Shown: piece after piece, positions 9,690-18,968 of the stretch
How positions within the stretch are numbered: the stretch's first letter is position 1
How the letters are laid out: each line of letters begins with the position of its first letter
NCBI RefSeq assembly: GCF_000429485.1
Contig: NZ_AUBY01000015.1
Coordinates: 62,001 to 126,000, forward strand
Direction: 5' to 3'
DNA: 64,000 bases
DNA from: Aliagarivorans marinus DSM 23064
GTDB taxonomy: Bacteria > Pseudomonadota > Gammaproteobacteria > Enterobacterales > Celerinatantimonadaceae
Program-made: the position numbers and the translations under genes
Notes under the pieces: generated by a model
Databases searched by the model: none
The model's input: the letters and a program-made list of their open reading frames with translations, nothing else
What the model was told of the DNA's origin: nothing

Positions 9690-10732
9690 AGCTGATGCTC
9701 TCGTTGAATTCGTTGAAACATGGCGATGACCTGATCGGCCTCAATGGCTTGCATCGCTTTAGGGTCTTTGACTCGGCTGCGCCAGCTTAGCTGATCCGCC
9801 GGGCGCTGATGTTGCGCTTCGATAAGTTGCTGCCACACGCTAACCACATACTCCTGACTGTAGTAGGGGCCGGTGCGCTTGGGGTTATGGTGAGCATACA
9901 CCCCCAGCACTGGGGTGCCGACGGCTACGGCCATGTGGGCAGGGCCGGTGTCTGGCGATAGCAGTAGATCGGCGCGTTGGATTAGCGCCCATAGCTGCTC
10001 TAAGCTGGTGTGCCCGCATAAGTCGTTGAGCTGGCCTTGGCAACGCTGACTTAGCTTGGCGCTTAAGGCCTTCTCTTTGGCGGAAGGGCTGCCGATCAGG
10101 CTTACCCTAAAGCCTTGCTCAAGCGCATACTCGGCCAGCTGTTGATAGCCGTCCAGCGTCCAGTTCTTGTAGTCTTTGCTAGCAGCTGGGCAGATTAGCA
10201 GATGCTTCCCCTCGCCCAGCGTCTGCTTGGCCCACGTTACGGCCTGCTCGCTTAAGGGCACGTGCCAGCTTGGAGGCTGTGGCGTCAACCCCAGCTGTGC
10301 CACAAATTGCATGAAGCCGTCGAGTACATGCGGAGTGCTGGCGATTTGGATCGCCTCGCTGGTAAACAGCCATTGGCCATCTTTGGCGCGGGCGCGATCA
10401 AAACCGATACGTCGCTTCGCCGATATCATCAGGCTACACAGGCTGGCTCGAAGTGCCGCCTGCATATGCAGTAGCACATCAAAACGGCGCCCTGCCAACT
10501 GCTTGCGTAAGGCGATTAAGCCGCGCCAGCCTTGGGATTTATCAAAGACAACGACTTCGATATCGTCGAAGATGGCCAGTAAACGTGCCTCGGCCTTGCC
10601 ACACACCCAGGTGATCTTTGCCTTGGGAAAACCTTGTTGGATTTGCTGGACGGCTGCGAGCGCATTGCATACGTCGCCAATCGCAGACAAGCGGAGTACG
10701 CAGATAGTGTTGGGTGAGGCGGTGTTATTCAT
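9686..10732 (-). CDS. Glycosyltransferase family 9 (heptosyltransferase I-like)
   Basis: GT9 heptosyltransferase, 348 residues, probably acting early in inner-core assembly. N-terminal [20 protein letters not shown], central [21 protein letters not shown] in the acceptor/donor cleft, and the signature [26 protein letters not shown]. Translationally coupled to the WaaE-type gene and opposite in direction to kdkA, 87 bases away. The location next to Kdo genes and the VLRLSAIGD start suggest a WaaC-type role, but this assignment is inferred from context. Confidence 0.87.
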   Translation of the reverse strand: MNNTASPNTICVLRLSAIGDVCNALAAVQQIQQGFPKAKITWVCGKAEARLLAIFDDIEVVVFDKSQGWRGLIALRKQLAGRRFDVLLHMQAALRASLCSLMISAKRRIGFDRARAKDGQWLFTSEAIQIASTPHVLDGFMQFVAQLGLTPQPPSWHVPLSEQAVTWAKQTLGEGKHLLICPAASKDYKNWTLDGYQQLAEYALEQGFRVSLIGSPSAKEKALSAKLSQRCQGQLNDLCGHTSLEQLWALIQRADLLLSPDTGPAHMAVAVGTPVLGVYAHHNPKRTGPYYSQEYVVSVWQQLIEAQHQRPADQLSWRSRVKDPKAMQAIEADQVIAMFQRIQREHQL

Positions 10733-10819
10733 GGTGTCAGGCTATTCGGGTGTTGGCAGCATTATGCTTTTGCTAAGTGACGATGTAAAATTCCCGCGTC
10801 GATAACAATAAGTAGTGTC

Positions 10820-11551
10820 ATGCAGATAGAAAAACAACGACTGGATGATGGGTGGATGTTCTTCAACCCAGAGGTGTGGACTGAGGTACAGGAGAGTTAC
10901 TTCTATCCCCGTCATTGGCAGCAGAATCGAGCGGTGATTGGACAGGCCTCTGGCCGTGGCACGACCCTGTTCTTTCGTTATCAGGATCGCGATTGTGTGT
11001 TACGCCACTATCATCGTGGCGGTATGGTGTCGCGCATTAGCGATGACCGCTACTTCTATCTGGGGCTCAGCCGCAGCAGGGTTTGGCGCGAGTTTAAGTT
11101 GCTGGCGCAGATCCGCAGTTTAGGGCTGAAGGCGCCTTTGCCGATTGCGGCGCGCCTCAAGCGTCAGGGCTTTAGCTGTCGCGCTGACTTGATTACCGAG
11201 AAGATCGACAACGCGCGGGATATGGCCGATTTGCTCAGCCACAAGCGCTTACTGCCAGAGGAGTGGGCGCGAATTGGCGAAACTATCGCTCAATACCACC
11301 TTAATGGCATCTATCACGCTGATTTAAACTTGCGTAACATCATGTTGGACGACCAGCAGCAGGTGTGGCTAATCGACTGGGACAACGGGCGTAACCGTCG
11401 TCCTGCTAAATCCTGGCGTCAGGCCAATCTGGACCGTTTGCTGCGCTCCTTGGAAAAAGAGCAGAAGAACAGCAGCCACTGCCATTGGCTGCGATCCGAC
11501 TGGCAGTGTCTGATAGAGGGCTATCAAGCCTCATTCAAGCAAGGATTGTAG
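10820..11551 (+). CDS. kdkA: 3-deoxy-D-manno-octulosonic acid kinase
   Basis: Phosphorylates Kdo at O-4 in the LPS inner core, at the inner membrane. 243 residues with a eukaryotic-kinase-like fold: VLRHYHRGGMVSRI region, catalytic loop HADLNLRNIMLD near 171 and metal-binding IDWDNG near 191. In Haemophilus, Vibrio and Shewanella KdkA goes with a core that has a single Kdo carrying phosphate, made by a monofunctional Kdo transferase. The gene converges on waaA and their ends overlap by 21 bases. Confidence 0.93.
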   Translation: MQIEKQRLDDGWMFFNPEVWTEVQESYFYPRHWQQNRAVIGQASGRGTTLFFRYQDRDCVLRHYHRGGMVSRISDDRYFYLGLSRSRVWREFKLLAQIRSLGLKAPLPIAARLKRQGFSCRADLITEKIDNARDMADLLSHKRLLPEEWARIGETIAQYHLNGIYHADLNLRNIMLDDQQQVWLIDWDNGRNRRPAKSWRQANLDRLLRSLEKEQKNSSHCHWLRSDWQCLIEGYQASFKQGL

Positions 11552-12796
11552 ACTGCGTGCCAGCGCGCCGCGGTTGAGTTCGACGATCTCCGCGCCCTGC
11601 TCGCCTTGTTGCTTACGTAGCTGCGGATCATCCAGCCACCTTGCCAGCTGTTTAGCCAGAGCATCGATATCGGCGCTAAGATAAAGCGCCCCGCAGGCTT
11701 GCAGCTGCTGGCTGATATCACTGAAGTTGAAGTCGTGACTCCCGGCCACCATGGGTAAGTCCATGGCCGCCGCTTCTAAATAGTTATGTCCGCCCACTGG
11801 TACCAGCGAGCCTCCGATAAAAGCGATATCTGCTGCAGCATACATCAACATCAGCTCGCCCATGGTGTCGGCCAGATAGACCTGTACCTTCTCATCGATA
11901 ATTTGTTGATGGCTGCGGCGGGCCGTTTGCCAGCCCTGTTGTTCAATTAGCTCCGCCACGCTGTTAAAGCGCTCAGGGTGGCGCGGAACCAAGATAAGTA
12001 GTAACTCTGGGTAGTCAGCAACCAGCTGGCGGTGCATCGCCAATACTTGCTCGTCCTCGCCCTTGTGGGTGCTGGCGGCAATCCAACAAGGTCGCCCTTC
12101 AAAGGCGGCGCGAAACTGCTTAGCCGGCTCCATTAGCTGGCTTTGGTCGGGCAGATCGTACTTCACACTGCCAGTCACCTGTAGGCGAGCGGGCTCTACC
12201 CCTAACTGGCGAAAGCGTTCGGCGTCGTCTTGGTGCTGCGCTAGTACCAGATCCAGCTTCGAGAACAGCGGTCGAGTGGCACTGCGCAATTTTAGGTAAC
12301 GGCGGGCAGAGCGCTCCGACATACGGGCGTTGATCAGCTTGACTGGGATCGCCTTGCTGGCGCAACGGCCCAGCCAGTTGGGCCATAGTTCGGTTTCCAT
12401 GATCCAAAGTTGTTTCGGCTGGTGTTTGAGCAAGAACAGGCTGATACACGGCCATAGGTCCAACGGTGCATAGCGGTGAGTCACCTCCTCGCTAAGGCGT
12501 TGCTCGGCCTGCTGATAGCCGGTGGCGGTGGTGGTCGTTAGCAGGATATTCAGCTCGGGGTGTTGCTGCTTGAGCTGCTTTACCAGCGGAGTGACCGCGA
12601 TAACCTCACCGACGGATACGGCGTGCAGCCAGATATCGACCTGCTTAACCGCTTTGCTGATACCAAAGTGTTCCGGCCAGCGGCCACCGAAGCCGGGCTT
12701 GTTGTTGCGAGGCCAGTAAAGTTGGTAGAGGAAGAAAGGGAGCGCTAGAAAGTTAACTAGGTTGTATAGGATCCGCACGTTTAGGCTAAGGTTCAC
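11531..12796 (-). CDS. waaA: Kdo transferase WaaA (KdtA)
   Basis: Inner-membrane-associated GT-B enzyme that transfers Kdo from CMP-Kdo to lipid IVA. 421 residues (425 in E. coli). A hydrophobic N-terminal anchor at about 9-27; FGGRWPEHFG with the catalytic Glu; HAVSVGE, METELWPN, ASTHKGEDE, VPRHPERF, DTMGELMLMY, FIGGSLVPVGGHNYLEAAA. With kdkA next door it is probably monofunctional. The GTG start has no good ribosome site and lies in the 3' arm of a 10-bp inverted repeat; a second GTG six codons later is possible. Confidence 0.95.
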   Translation of the reverse strand: MNLSLNVRILYNLVNFLALPFFLYQLYWPRNNKPGFGGRWPEHFGISKAVKQVDIWLHAVSVGEVIAVTPLVKQLKQQHPELNILLTTTTATGYQQAEQRLSEEVTHRYAPLDLWPCISLFLLKHQPKQLWIMETELWPNWLGRCASKAIPVKLINARMSERSARRYLKLRSATRPLFSKLDLVLAQHQDDAERFRQLGVEPARLQVTGSVKYDLPDQSQLMEPAKQFRAAFEGRPCWIAASTHKGEDEQVLAMHRQLVADYPELLLILVPRHPERFNSVAELIEQQGWQTARRSHQQIIDEKVQVYLADTMGELMLMYAAADIAFIGGSLVPVGGHNYLEAAAMDLPMVAGSHDFNFSDISQQLQACGALYLSADIDALAKQLARWLDDPQLRKQQGEQGAEIVELNRGALARSLQSLLE

Positions 12797-12817
12797 TGTG
12801 TGTTAGCTGAACCTTAG
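12786..12817 (-). promoter_or_regulatory. Inverted repeat at the waaA translation start
   Basis: CTAAGGTTCA (12786-12795) and TGAACCTTAG (12808-12817) form a perfect 10-bp stem with a 12-base loop. The GTG start of waaA at 12796 is at the edge of the loop and the first codons lie in the arm, so the transcript could fold over its own start. It could also be a DNA operator. Confidence 0.5.
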
Positions 12818-12886
12818 CAAAAGCAGGGGCTTACTTGATAGAAATAGCTGCGTTTCGTGAGCTTTTTGGCGAACGCGTAAGCAAAT

Positions 12887-13624
12887 CTAGCGATTGAGCA
12901 GCTTGTACTCTAGCAGGAACTTAAGGTTGGCAAGCTGGGTCATCAGCAACTCGCGGCCACGGTAGAAGTTTCTGACCAGTCGTCGGCCCAGGCTGATTTT
13001 TTTGCGCTCGCGACCGGGGATAAAGCTGTGTCCGTGGTCGTTCTGAATCAGCAACTCTGGTTCGATCCCGAGGTTGTAGTTACCGTGCAGATAGTCTTTG
13101 TCCATGTAGTTATCTACCGCATCTACCCATTCATGCTCGGTGTGTTTCAAGAAGCGCTCGGCGCCAGCTGGTGTAATAATGTAGCCTGCGGCGGAGGCGG
13201 GCCATTTCAGGTATTTGTATACGCGGTCTTGGACGTGCAGTTTAGGGGTGTTGGTGGTGCCTTTGCCCAAGCGCAGATAACCGTTCTTTTCCAGCAAATC
13301 GCGGGGGATGTGGTTTTCCAGTACGTCTTTGAACTCATCGCTGAGTACTGCGTCATCTTCTAGCACCACGATCGTCTCATTAAGCTCTACGGCTTTCTTC
13401 CACATCAGATAGTGACTGGCAAAGCAGCCCACTTCACCGGGGACCAAACCGCTGCCTTTACGGTGCACCCGTTTCTTGTCGTTGTAGACACTCACATGGT
13501 CCATGGGTAGCGATGCATCGACCGCATCAAAGAACTCAAACTCCAACTCCATCTGCTCGAACGAACTCTGCATTCTGGCTCTGCGTTCCGTCGCACGACT
13601 TAAGTTAATAACAAAGATTTTCAT
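12887..13624 (-). CDS. Glycosyltransferase family 25 (LOS/LPS core)
   Basis: GT25 enzyme, the family of Lex1/LgtB-type transferases (commonly galactosyltransferases) that extend LOS or LPS cores. 245 residues. FVINLSRATERRARMQ at the N-terminus, LVPGEVGCFASHYLMWKKAVE, and VVLEDDAVLSDEF with the acidic metal/donor site near 90. KWPASAAGYIITPAGAERFL and a VDNYMD motif follow. It has a clear paralogue at 21838-22578 in the accessory island. It stands apart from waaA and waaF by about 90-115 bases; a TATAAT at 13666-13661 on the minus strand could be its own promoter. Sugar specificity unknown. Confidence 0.88.
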   Translation of the reverse strand: MKIFVINLSRATERRARMQSSFEQMELEFEFFDAVDASLPMDHVSVYNDKKRVHRKGSGLVPGEVGCFASHYLMWKKAVELNETIVVLEDDAVLSDEFKDVLENHIPRDLLEKNGYLRLGKGTTNTPKLHVQDRVYKYLKWPASAAGYIITPAGAERFLKHTEHEWVDAVDNYMDKDYLHGNYNLGIEPELLIQNDHGHSFIPGRERKKISLGRRLVRNFYRGRELLMTQLANLKFLLEYKLLNR

Positions 13625-13738
13625 TGGGTTAGTAGCCCTTGGTTAGGATTTGCGGGGGCGATTATAACCAAAGTTATTGCTAAGTTTATAGGGTGGGATC
13701 AAGGTGGCCAAAACATGACCACCAGTTTTTAATAATGG

Positions 13739-14779
13739 CTAAGCAGGCTTGCCTAGCAGCAGCTCAATGGCGGAAATAGCGTGCGAGGGAGAGAGCTCGG
13801 TCAGACACTTATTGTGGCCAAAGCGGCAGGTCTTCTTAAAACACGGTCGGCAGCCGATATCGGTGTGCAGGGTGGCGGTGACCTCACTGAGTGGCGGCGT
13901 GTACTCAGGCGATGATGAGCCATACACCGCAATTAGCGGCAGCCCTAGGGCCGCTGCAATATGCATCAAGCCGGAATCATTCGAGATCGCCAGATTGGCG
14001 CAGGCCATCAGATCGATGGCATCAGCAAGCTGGGTGCGCCCTGCCAGGCTGCGGCAGTGGGCTTGCTGGGCGTCATCCAAATGTGCCTTGATGGCATCGG
14101 CCACCGCGGCGTCTTTGTTGGAGCCGAATATCCACACCTGACCGTTGTATTGCTCAATCCACACTCGCGCAACCTCGGCATAATGCTGCTCAGGCCAACG
14201 TTTGGCCGGGCCAAACTCAGCGCCGGGGCACATTGCCAGAATAGGACGGTCCTGCTTGAGGTTAAGCTGGCGTAGCTGCTGTTGCTGATTGTCGATGTCG
14301 GCTGACAGCTTGGGGTGCGGATAGCTGGGGAGCTTAGTGGCGTTGGTCATCTCTTCCGCGGGGAAGGCCAACGAGACATAGCGCTCCACCATCAAGGGAA
14401 AATCGAGCTTGTTGTCGCGGCGATCGTTCAGTACCCAGTAGCGGCTCTCGCCCTTCCAGCCGGTGCGGCGTGGGATCTTGGCAAAGAACGGGACCAGCGC
14501 CGATTTCATCGAGTTTGGCTGGGTGATTGCCCAATCGTAGCCTTGTTTGGCCAGCTCCAGCCCAAGCTTTCGACGCACGCCTAGCTTGAGGTCGCCATGA
14601 CCGAGCGGCATGCGGAGCGCGTTGTCGACTTCCGGCATGCGTTCTAGCAGTGGCCGGCACCAATCTGGGGCCAGCACGTCAAGTTGGGCATCGGGGTAAT
14701 GTTGTTTTAGAGCCATATACAGGCTCTGAGACATAACCATGTCCCCCACCCAGGAAGGACCGACTACGAGGATTTTCAT
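13739..14779 (-). CDS. waaF: ADP-heptose:LPS heptosyltransferase II
   Basis: Adds the second L,D-heptose to the LPS inner core. 346 residues (348 in E. coli). The close WaaF N-terminus MKILVVGPSWVGDMVMSQS, ITQPNSMKSALVPF, GAEFGPAKRWP, the donor signature SNDSGLMHIAAALGLPLIAVYGSSSP, and Cys residues near the end (GCRPCFKKTCRFGHNKCL) typical of WaaF. It lies 38 bases after hldD, which makes the donor sugar, so precursor synthesis and transfer are probably one operon. Confidence 0.95.
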   Translation of the reverse strand: MKILVVGPSWVGDMVMSQSLYMALKQHYPDAQLDVLAPDWCRPLLERMPEVDNALRMPLGHGDLKLGVRRKLGLELAKQGYDWAITQPNSMKSALVPFFAKIPRRTGWKGESRYWVLNDRRDNKLDFPLMVERYVSLAFPAEEMTNATKLPSYPHPKLSADIDNQQQQLRQLNLKQDRPILAMCPGAEFGPAKRWPEQHYAEVARVWIEQYNGQVWIFGSNKDAAVADAIKAHLDDAQQAHCRSLAGRTQLADAIDLMACANLAISNDSGLMHIAAALGLPLIAVYGSSSPEYTPPLSEVTATLHTDIGCRPCFKKTCRFGHNKCLTELSPSHAISAIELLLGKPA

Positions 14780-14817
14780 ACAGCGCTCAGATGAGGGGCT
14801 AAGCCCCTTCCTTATAA

Positions 14818-15759
14818 TTATTTATTCAACCAGCTCATGTACTCGGCAACGCCTTCAGCAACGCTTTTGAACTCGTCGCTGTAACCGGCATCGCGCAGTT
14901 TGCTTAAGTCTGCTTGGGTAAAGCTTTGGTAGCAGCCTTTTAGATGGTCTGGGAACGGGATGTACTCAATCTCGCCTTTGCCATGGTGTTTGATGACCGC
15001 TTCAGCAACTGCGCGGAACGGTTCGGCGCGGCCAGTACCTAGGTTGAAGATACCGCTGATCTCAGGGTGTTTCCAGAACCACAGGTTCACCTTGCATACG
15101 TCGCCCACGTAGACGAAGTCGCGCATCTGCCCGCCATCTTCGTAGCCGTCATAACCCTCGAACAAGCGTGGGTTCTTGCCGTCGTTAACTTGGTTGTTCA
15201 GGTGGAAGGCAACACTGGCCATCGAGCCTTTGTGCTGCTCTCGTGGGCCGTACACATTGAAGTAACGGAAGCCAACCACTTGCGAGCGGATCTCCGGCAA
15301 CAGGCGACGTACGTAGTTGTCGAACTGCAGCTTGGAGTAGCCATACACGTTAAGCGGGCCTTCGTACTGCTTTTCTTCCTTGAACACCTCGGTGTCGCCG
15401 TAGGTGGCGGCCGATGAGGCGTACAGGAAAGGAATCTCACGTTCCAGGCAGTAGTGCAGCAGCTCTTTGGAGTACTCGTAGTTGTTCTCCATCATGTACT
15501 TGCCATCCCACTCGGTGGTGGCTGAGCAAGCGCCTTCGTGGAACATCGCTTCGATCGGGCCGAAGTCTTCGCCAGACACGATACGGGCAATAAAGTCGTC
15601 TTTATCCAGATAGTCTGCGATTTCCAGGTCAACCAAGTTGACGAATTTGGTGCCATCCTTGAGGTCGTCGACGACGATGATGTCAGTAATACCTTGCTCG
15701 TTGAGCTGCTTAACAATGTTTGCGCCAATAAAGCCGGCGCCACCAGTGACGATGATCAT
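14818..15759 (-). CDS. hldD: ADP-L-glycero-D-manno-heptose 6-epimerase
   Basis: Last step of ADP-heptose synthesis: epimerises ADP-D,D-heptose to ADP-L,D-heptose, the substrate of the heptosyltransferases nearby. ATG at 15759 (AAGGTAG upstream) gives 313 residues starting [16 protein letters not shown], the NADP Rossmann motif. SSAATYGD and YGYSK give the SDR Ser/Tyr/Lys triad, and [11 protein letters not shown] is present. The frame stays open 21 codons upstream, but without homology. First gene before waaF; divergent from the TetR gene. Confidence 0.96.
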   Translation of the reverse strand: MIIVTGGAGFIGANIVKQLNEQGITDIIVVDDLKDGTKFVNLVDLEIADYLDKDDFIARIVSGEDFGPIEAMFHEGACSATTEWDGKYMMENNYEYSKELLHYCLEREIPFLYASSAATYGDTEVFKEEKQYEGPLNVYGYSKLQFDNYVRRLLPEIRSQVVGFRYFNVYGPREQHKGSMASVAFHLNNQVNDGKNPRLFEGYDGYEDGGQMRDFVYVGDVCKVNLWFWKHPEISGIFNLGTGRAEPFRAVAEAVIKHHGKGEIEYIPFPDHLKGCYQSFTQADLSKLRDAGYSDEFKSVAEGVAEYMSWLNK

Positions 15760-15914
15760 GGGTGCTACCTTTGTCCGGTGGGAAAGTGCTGAGATTTTAT
15801 GCCGCAGAGGAGTCAATAGCAAACTGCGACAGCTCTGATCTGTAAAGAAGCGCTAGATTTAAGAGGGTATTGTCGGTATCAATGAAAAAGCGCTACTCAA
15901 AAGTCCAGTAAACT

Positions 15915-16553
15915 ATGAAGACAAAAGAAAAAATCGTATTGGTTTCGCTCGATATGTTTAACCGCCTCGGCGAGCGAAACGTGACCACCAATCACATTGC
16001 TGCGGAGCTGGGGATCAGCCCCGGTAATCTCTACTACCACTTCAGCAACAAGCAAGAGATCATCTGCAGCATCTTTGCCCAGTATGAGCAGCAGCTGCGC
16101 GACAGCTTTCGCCCTCAAGCGGACCAGCGGCTCACGCTGGAGCAAGTGACCGCCTATCTCGATGCCTGCTTTGAGATCATGTGGCAGTTTCGCTTCCTCT
16201 ACGCCAACTTGGCGGAGTTGCTGGCGCGTGATGAAGGGATGAAGGCACGCTATCACGCCATCCAGGAAGACTTGGTGGAGTGGGTAAGAGCAATTCTTGT
16301 TCAGCTGCGCGATAGTCGCTTTTTAGCGGGTGATGACAAGACCATGGAAGAGCTGGCCGATATGGTGAAGTTTATTGTTGGCGCGTGGATCGTTTATCAA
16401 AGCGTGCAGAAGGACAAAGGCGAAATCGATAAATCGACCCTCTACAAAGGCGTGCTTCAGGTGCTGGTATTGCTGCGTCCGTACTTTACTGAGACCTCCC
16501 GCTCTACCTGTGATCGCCTAGAGCAACATTACAGTGAACTGGCATTTGGCTAA
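15915..16553 (+). CDS. TetR/AcrR family regulator
   Basis: 212 residues. HTH at about 22-46 (TTNHIAAELGISPGNLYYHFSNK) and an all-helical ligand/dimer domain with two Trp-containing helices (FEIMWQFRFLYANLAELLARD). The same type of TetR gene sits next to kbl-tdh in Shewanella genomes, though no ligand is known to me. Candidate targets are hldD (divergent, 155-base gap) and kbl-tdh downstream. No symmetrical operator stands out. Confidence 0.88.
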   Translation: MKTKEKIVLVSLDMFNRLGERNVTTNHIAAELGISPGNLYYHFSNKQEIICSIFAQYEQQLRDSFRPQADQRLTLEQVTAYLDACFEIMWQFRFLYANLAELLARDEGMKARYHAIQEDLVEWVRAILVQLRDSRFLAGDDKTMEELADMVKFIVGAWIVYQSVQKDKGEIDKSTLYKGVLQVLVLLRPYFTETSRSTCDRLEQHYSELAFG

Positions 16554-16589
16554 AACACCATAAAATACCCATTGGATCTGGTTTATCCA

Positions 16590-16618
16590 CTGATTTTAAC
16601 CCGTTGTGGCACTATAAT
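16590..16618 (+). promoter_or_regulatory. Promoter of kbl-tdh
   Basis: CTGATT at 16590-16595 and a perfect TATAAT at 16613-16618, spaced 17 bases. Predicted transcription start about 27 bases before the kbl ATG. Confidence 0.65.
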
Positions 16619-16651
16619 GCATCGTAATGTCCACTTATCGAAGGGTTTCAC

Positions 16652-17842
16652 ATGGTTGAGTCATTTTATTCCCAGATCCGTCAACAACTTGAGCAGGTTA
16701 AACAGGAAGGCCTGTACAAGAACGAACGTGTAATCGAGTCCCAACAGCAGGCATCCATCTTGGTTGCCGAGCAGCAGGTGGTTAACTTTTGTGCCAACAA
16801 TTACTTGGGCTTGGCCAACCACCCTCGATTGATTGATGCCGCGAAACAGGGCCTAGACAGCCATGGCTTTGGTGTCGCCTCGGTGCGCTTTATCTGTGGT
16901 ACCCAAGATATTCACAAACAGCTCGAGCAAGAGCTGAGTGATTTTCTGGGGATGGAAGATACCATCCTTTACTCTTCTTGCTTCGATGCCAACGCGGGTC
17001 TGTTTGAAACCCTGCTCGGCCCTGAAGATGCGATTATCTCCGACGCCCTCAACCATGCCTCGATCATAGACGGTGTACGTCTGTGTAAGGCCAAGCGCTT
17101 TCGCTACGCCAACAACGATTTGCAAGAGCTGGAACGTTGCCTGATCGAAGCCGACGAAGCCGGTGCGCGTCACAAGTTGATTGCCACCGATGGCGTGTTC
17201 TCGATGGATGGGGTGATTGCCAACCTTCCGGGTATCTGTGACTTAGCCGAGCAATACAACGCGCTGGTAATGGTGGATGACTCCCACGCGGTGGGCTTTG
17301 TTGGCGGACAAGGTCGCGGCACCCATGAATACCATAAGGTGATGGAGCGGGTTGATATCATCACCGGCACCTTGGGCAAAGCTATGGGCGGCGCCTCGGG
17401 CGGTTACACCTCGGCTAAGAAAGAGGTGGTTGACTGGCTGCGTCAGCGCTCGCGCCCTTACCTGTTTTCTAACTCATTGGCACCATCTATTGTTAGCGCG
17501 TCGCTGGAAACCCTGCGCCTGCTGCGTGAGAGCGGCGAGCTACGTGAGCGCTTGTGGAGCAACGCCAAGCTGTTCCGTGAGCTGATGAGTGAGGCTGGGT
17601 TTAGCTTAGCTGGTGCCGACCATGCCATCATCCCAGTGATGTTGGGCGACGCCAAACTGGCCAGTGACTTTGCGGATGCCTTGCTGGCTCGTGGCATCTA
17701 CGTGATTGGTTTCTCCTTCCCGGTAGTGCCAAAAGGCCAGGCGCGGATCCGCACTCAGATGTCGGCGGCGCACAGCGAGGAGCAAATCCGTCATGCGGTG
17801 GCCTCGTTCATTGAAGTGGGCAAAGAGCTGGGAGTGATCTAA
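16652..17842 (+). CDS. kbl: 2-amino-3-ketobutyrate CoA ligase (glycine C-acetyltransferase)
   Basis: PLP enzyme that splits 2-amino-3-ketobutyrate with CoA into glycine and acetyl-CoA, the second step of threonine catabolism through Tdh. 396 residues (398 in E. coli). [37 protein letters not shown] (Asp for the PLP pyridine nitrogen), [13 protein letters not shown] with the Schiff-base Lys near 243, and [11 protein letters not shown]. The stop overlaps the tdh start by one base (TAATG), coupling the two. Confidence 0.97.
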   Translation: MVESFYSQIRQQLEQVKQEGLYKNERVIESQQQASILVAEQQVVNFCANNYLGLANHPRLIDAAKQGLDSHGFGVASVRFICGTQDIHKQLEQELSDFLGMEDTILYSSCFDANAGLFETLLGPEDAIISDALNHASIIDGVRLCKAKRFRYANNDLQELERCLIEADEAGARHKLIATDGVFSMDGVIANLPGICDLAEQYNALVMVDDSHAVGFVGGQGRGTHEYHKVMERVDIITGTLGKAMGGASGGYTSAKKEVVDWLRQRSRPYLFSNSLAPSIVSASLETLRLLRESGELRERLWSNAKLFRELMSEAGFSLAGADHAIIPVMLGDAKLASDFADALLARGIYVIGFSFPVVPKGQARIRTQMSAAHSEEQIRHAVASFIEVGKELGVI

Positions 17843-18864
17843 TGAAGGCGCTTTCCAAACTGCATGCGAAGCCGGGCATCTGGATGACCGATGAGCCGAT
17901 GCCTGAGCTTGGCCATAACGATCTGCTTATCAAGATTAACAAGACCGCCATCTGCGGTACCGACGTGCATATCTACAACTGGGACGAGTGGTCACAGAAG
18001 ACCATTCCAGTACCTATGGTGGTTGGTCATGAGTACGCCGGCGAAGTGGTGGCCATTGGTCAAGAAGTGCGTGGCTTTGAGGTGGGAGACCGTGTCTCCG
18101 GTGAAGGCCATATCACCTGTGGCCACTGCCGTAATTGCCGAGGTGGCCGCACCCACTTGTGCCGTAATACCGTGGGTGTCGGGGTAAATCGCCAAGGTAG
18201 CTTCGCCGAGTATCTGGTGATCCCTGCGGTCAACGCCTTCAAGCTACCCGATGAGATCAGCGACGATTTGGCCGCTATCTTCGACCCCCTCGGTAATGCG
18301 GTGCACACTGCCTTGAGCTTCGATTTGGTCGGCGAAGACGTACTTATCACCGGAGCTGGACCGATAGGTGCCATGGCAGCTGCGATTGCTCGTCACGTGG
18401 GGGCGCGTCATGTAGTGATTACCGATGTTAATCCTTACCGCTTAGAGTTGGCTGCTAAACTTGGTGCTACCCGCACGGTGAATGTGGCCGAAGAGCGCCT
18501 CGAAGATGTGATGGTTGAGCTGAAGATGACCGAAGGCTTTGATGTTGGCATGGAGATGTCGGGCGTACCTTCAGCCTTCAACACCATGCTTAACACCATG
18601 AATCACGGCGGAAAAATCGCCATGCTAGGTATTCCACCGAGTGATATGGCGGTGGATTGGAATCAGGTGATATTTAAGGGCTTGGTGATAAAAGGGATAT
18701 ACGGACGTGAAATGTTCGAAACTTGGTATAAAATGGCCAGCCTTATCCAGTCCGGCTTAGATATCTCTCCCATCATCACCCACCATTACGCAATCGATGA
18801 CTTCCAGAAAGGCTTTGATGTGATGCGTTCAGGTGAGAGTGGCAAAGTGGTGTTGAGTTGGTGA
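17842..18864 (+). CDS. tdh: L-threonine 3-dehydrogenase
   Basis: Zinc medium-chain dehydrogenase: L-threonine + NAD+ to 2-amino-3-ketobutyrate, which Kbl then cleaves. 340 residues (341 in E. coli). Catalytic zinc Cys in [15 protein letters not shown] (near 38) and GHEYAGEV. The structural zinc lobe has four Cys (CGHCRNC...C, near 93-107). NAD-binding [13 protein letters not shown] near 173 and substrate-site [10 protein letters not shown]. No terminator is obvious after it. Confidence 0.97.
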   Translation: MKALSKLHAKPGIWMTDEPMPELGHNDLLIKINKTAICGTDVHIYNWDEWSQKTIPVPMVVGHEYAGEVVAIGQEVRGFEVGDRVSGEGHITCGHCRNCRGGRTHLCRNTVGVGVNRQGSFAEYLVIPAVNAFKLPDEISDDLAAIFDPLGNAVHTALSFDLVGEDVLITGAGPIGAMAAAIARHVGARHVVITDVNPYRLELAAKLGATRTVNVAEERLEDVMVELKMTEGFDVGMEMSGVPSAFNTMLNTMNHGGKIAMLGIPPSDMAVDWNQVIFKGLVIKGIYGREMFETWYKMASLIQSGLDISPIITHHYAIDDFQKGFDVMRSGESGKVVLSW

Positions 18865-18968
18865 GGTCTAGCTGTTAGAGAGTAGCACAGGCGGTATCAG
18901 ACTGTTCAGCCTGAGGTTTTGTGAGAGTTATTTGGGCGCGAGTACGCCGATGAAGTTGAGAGTTTTTA

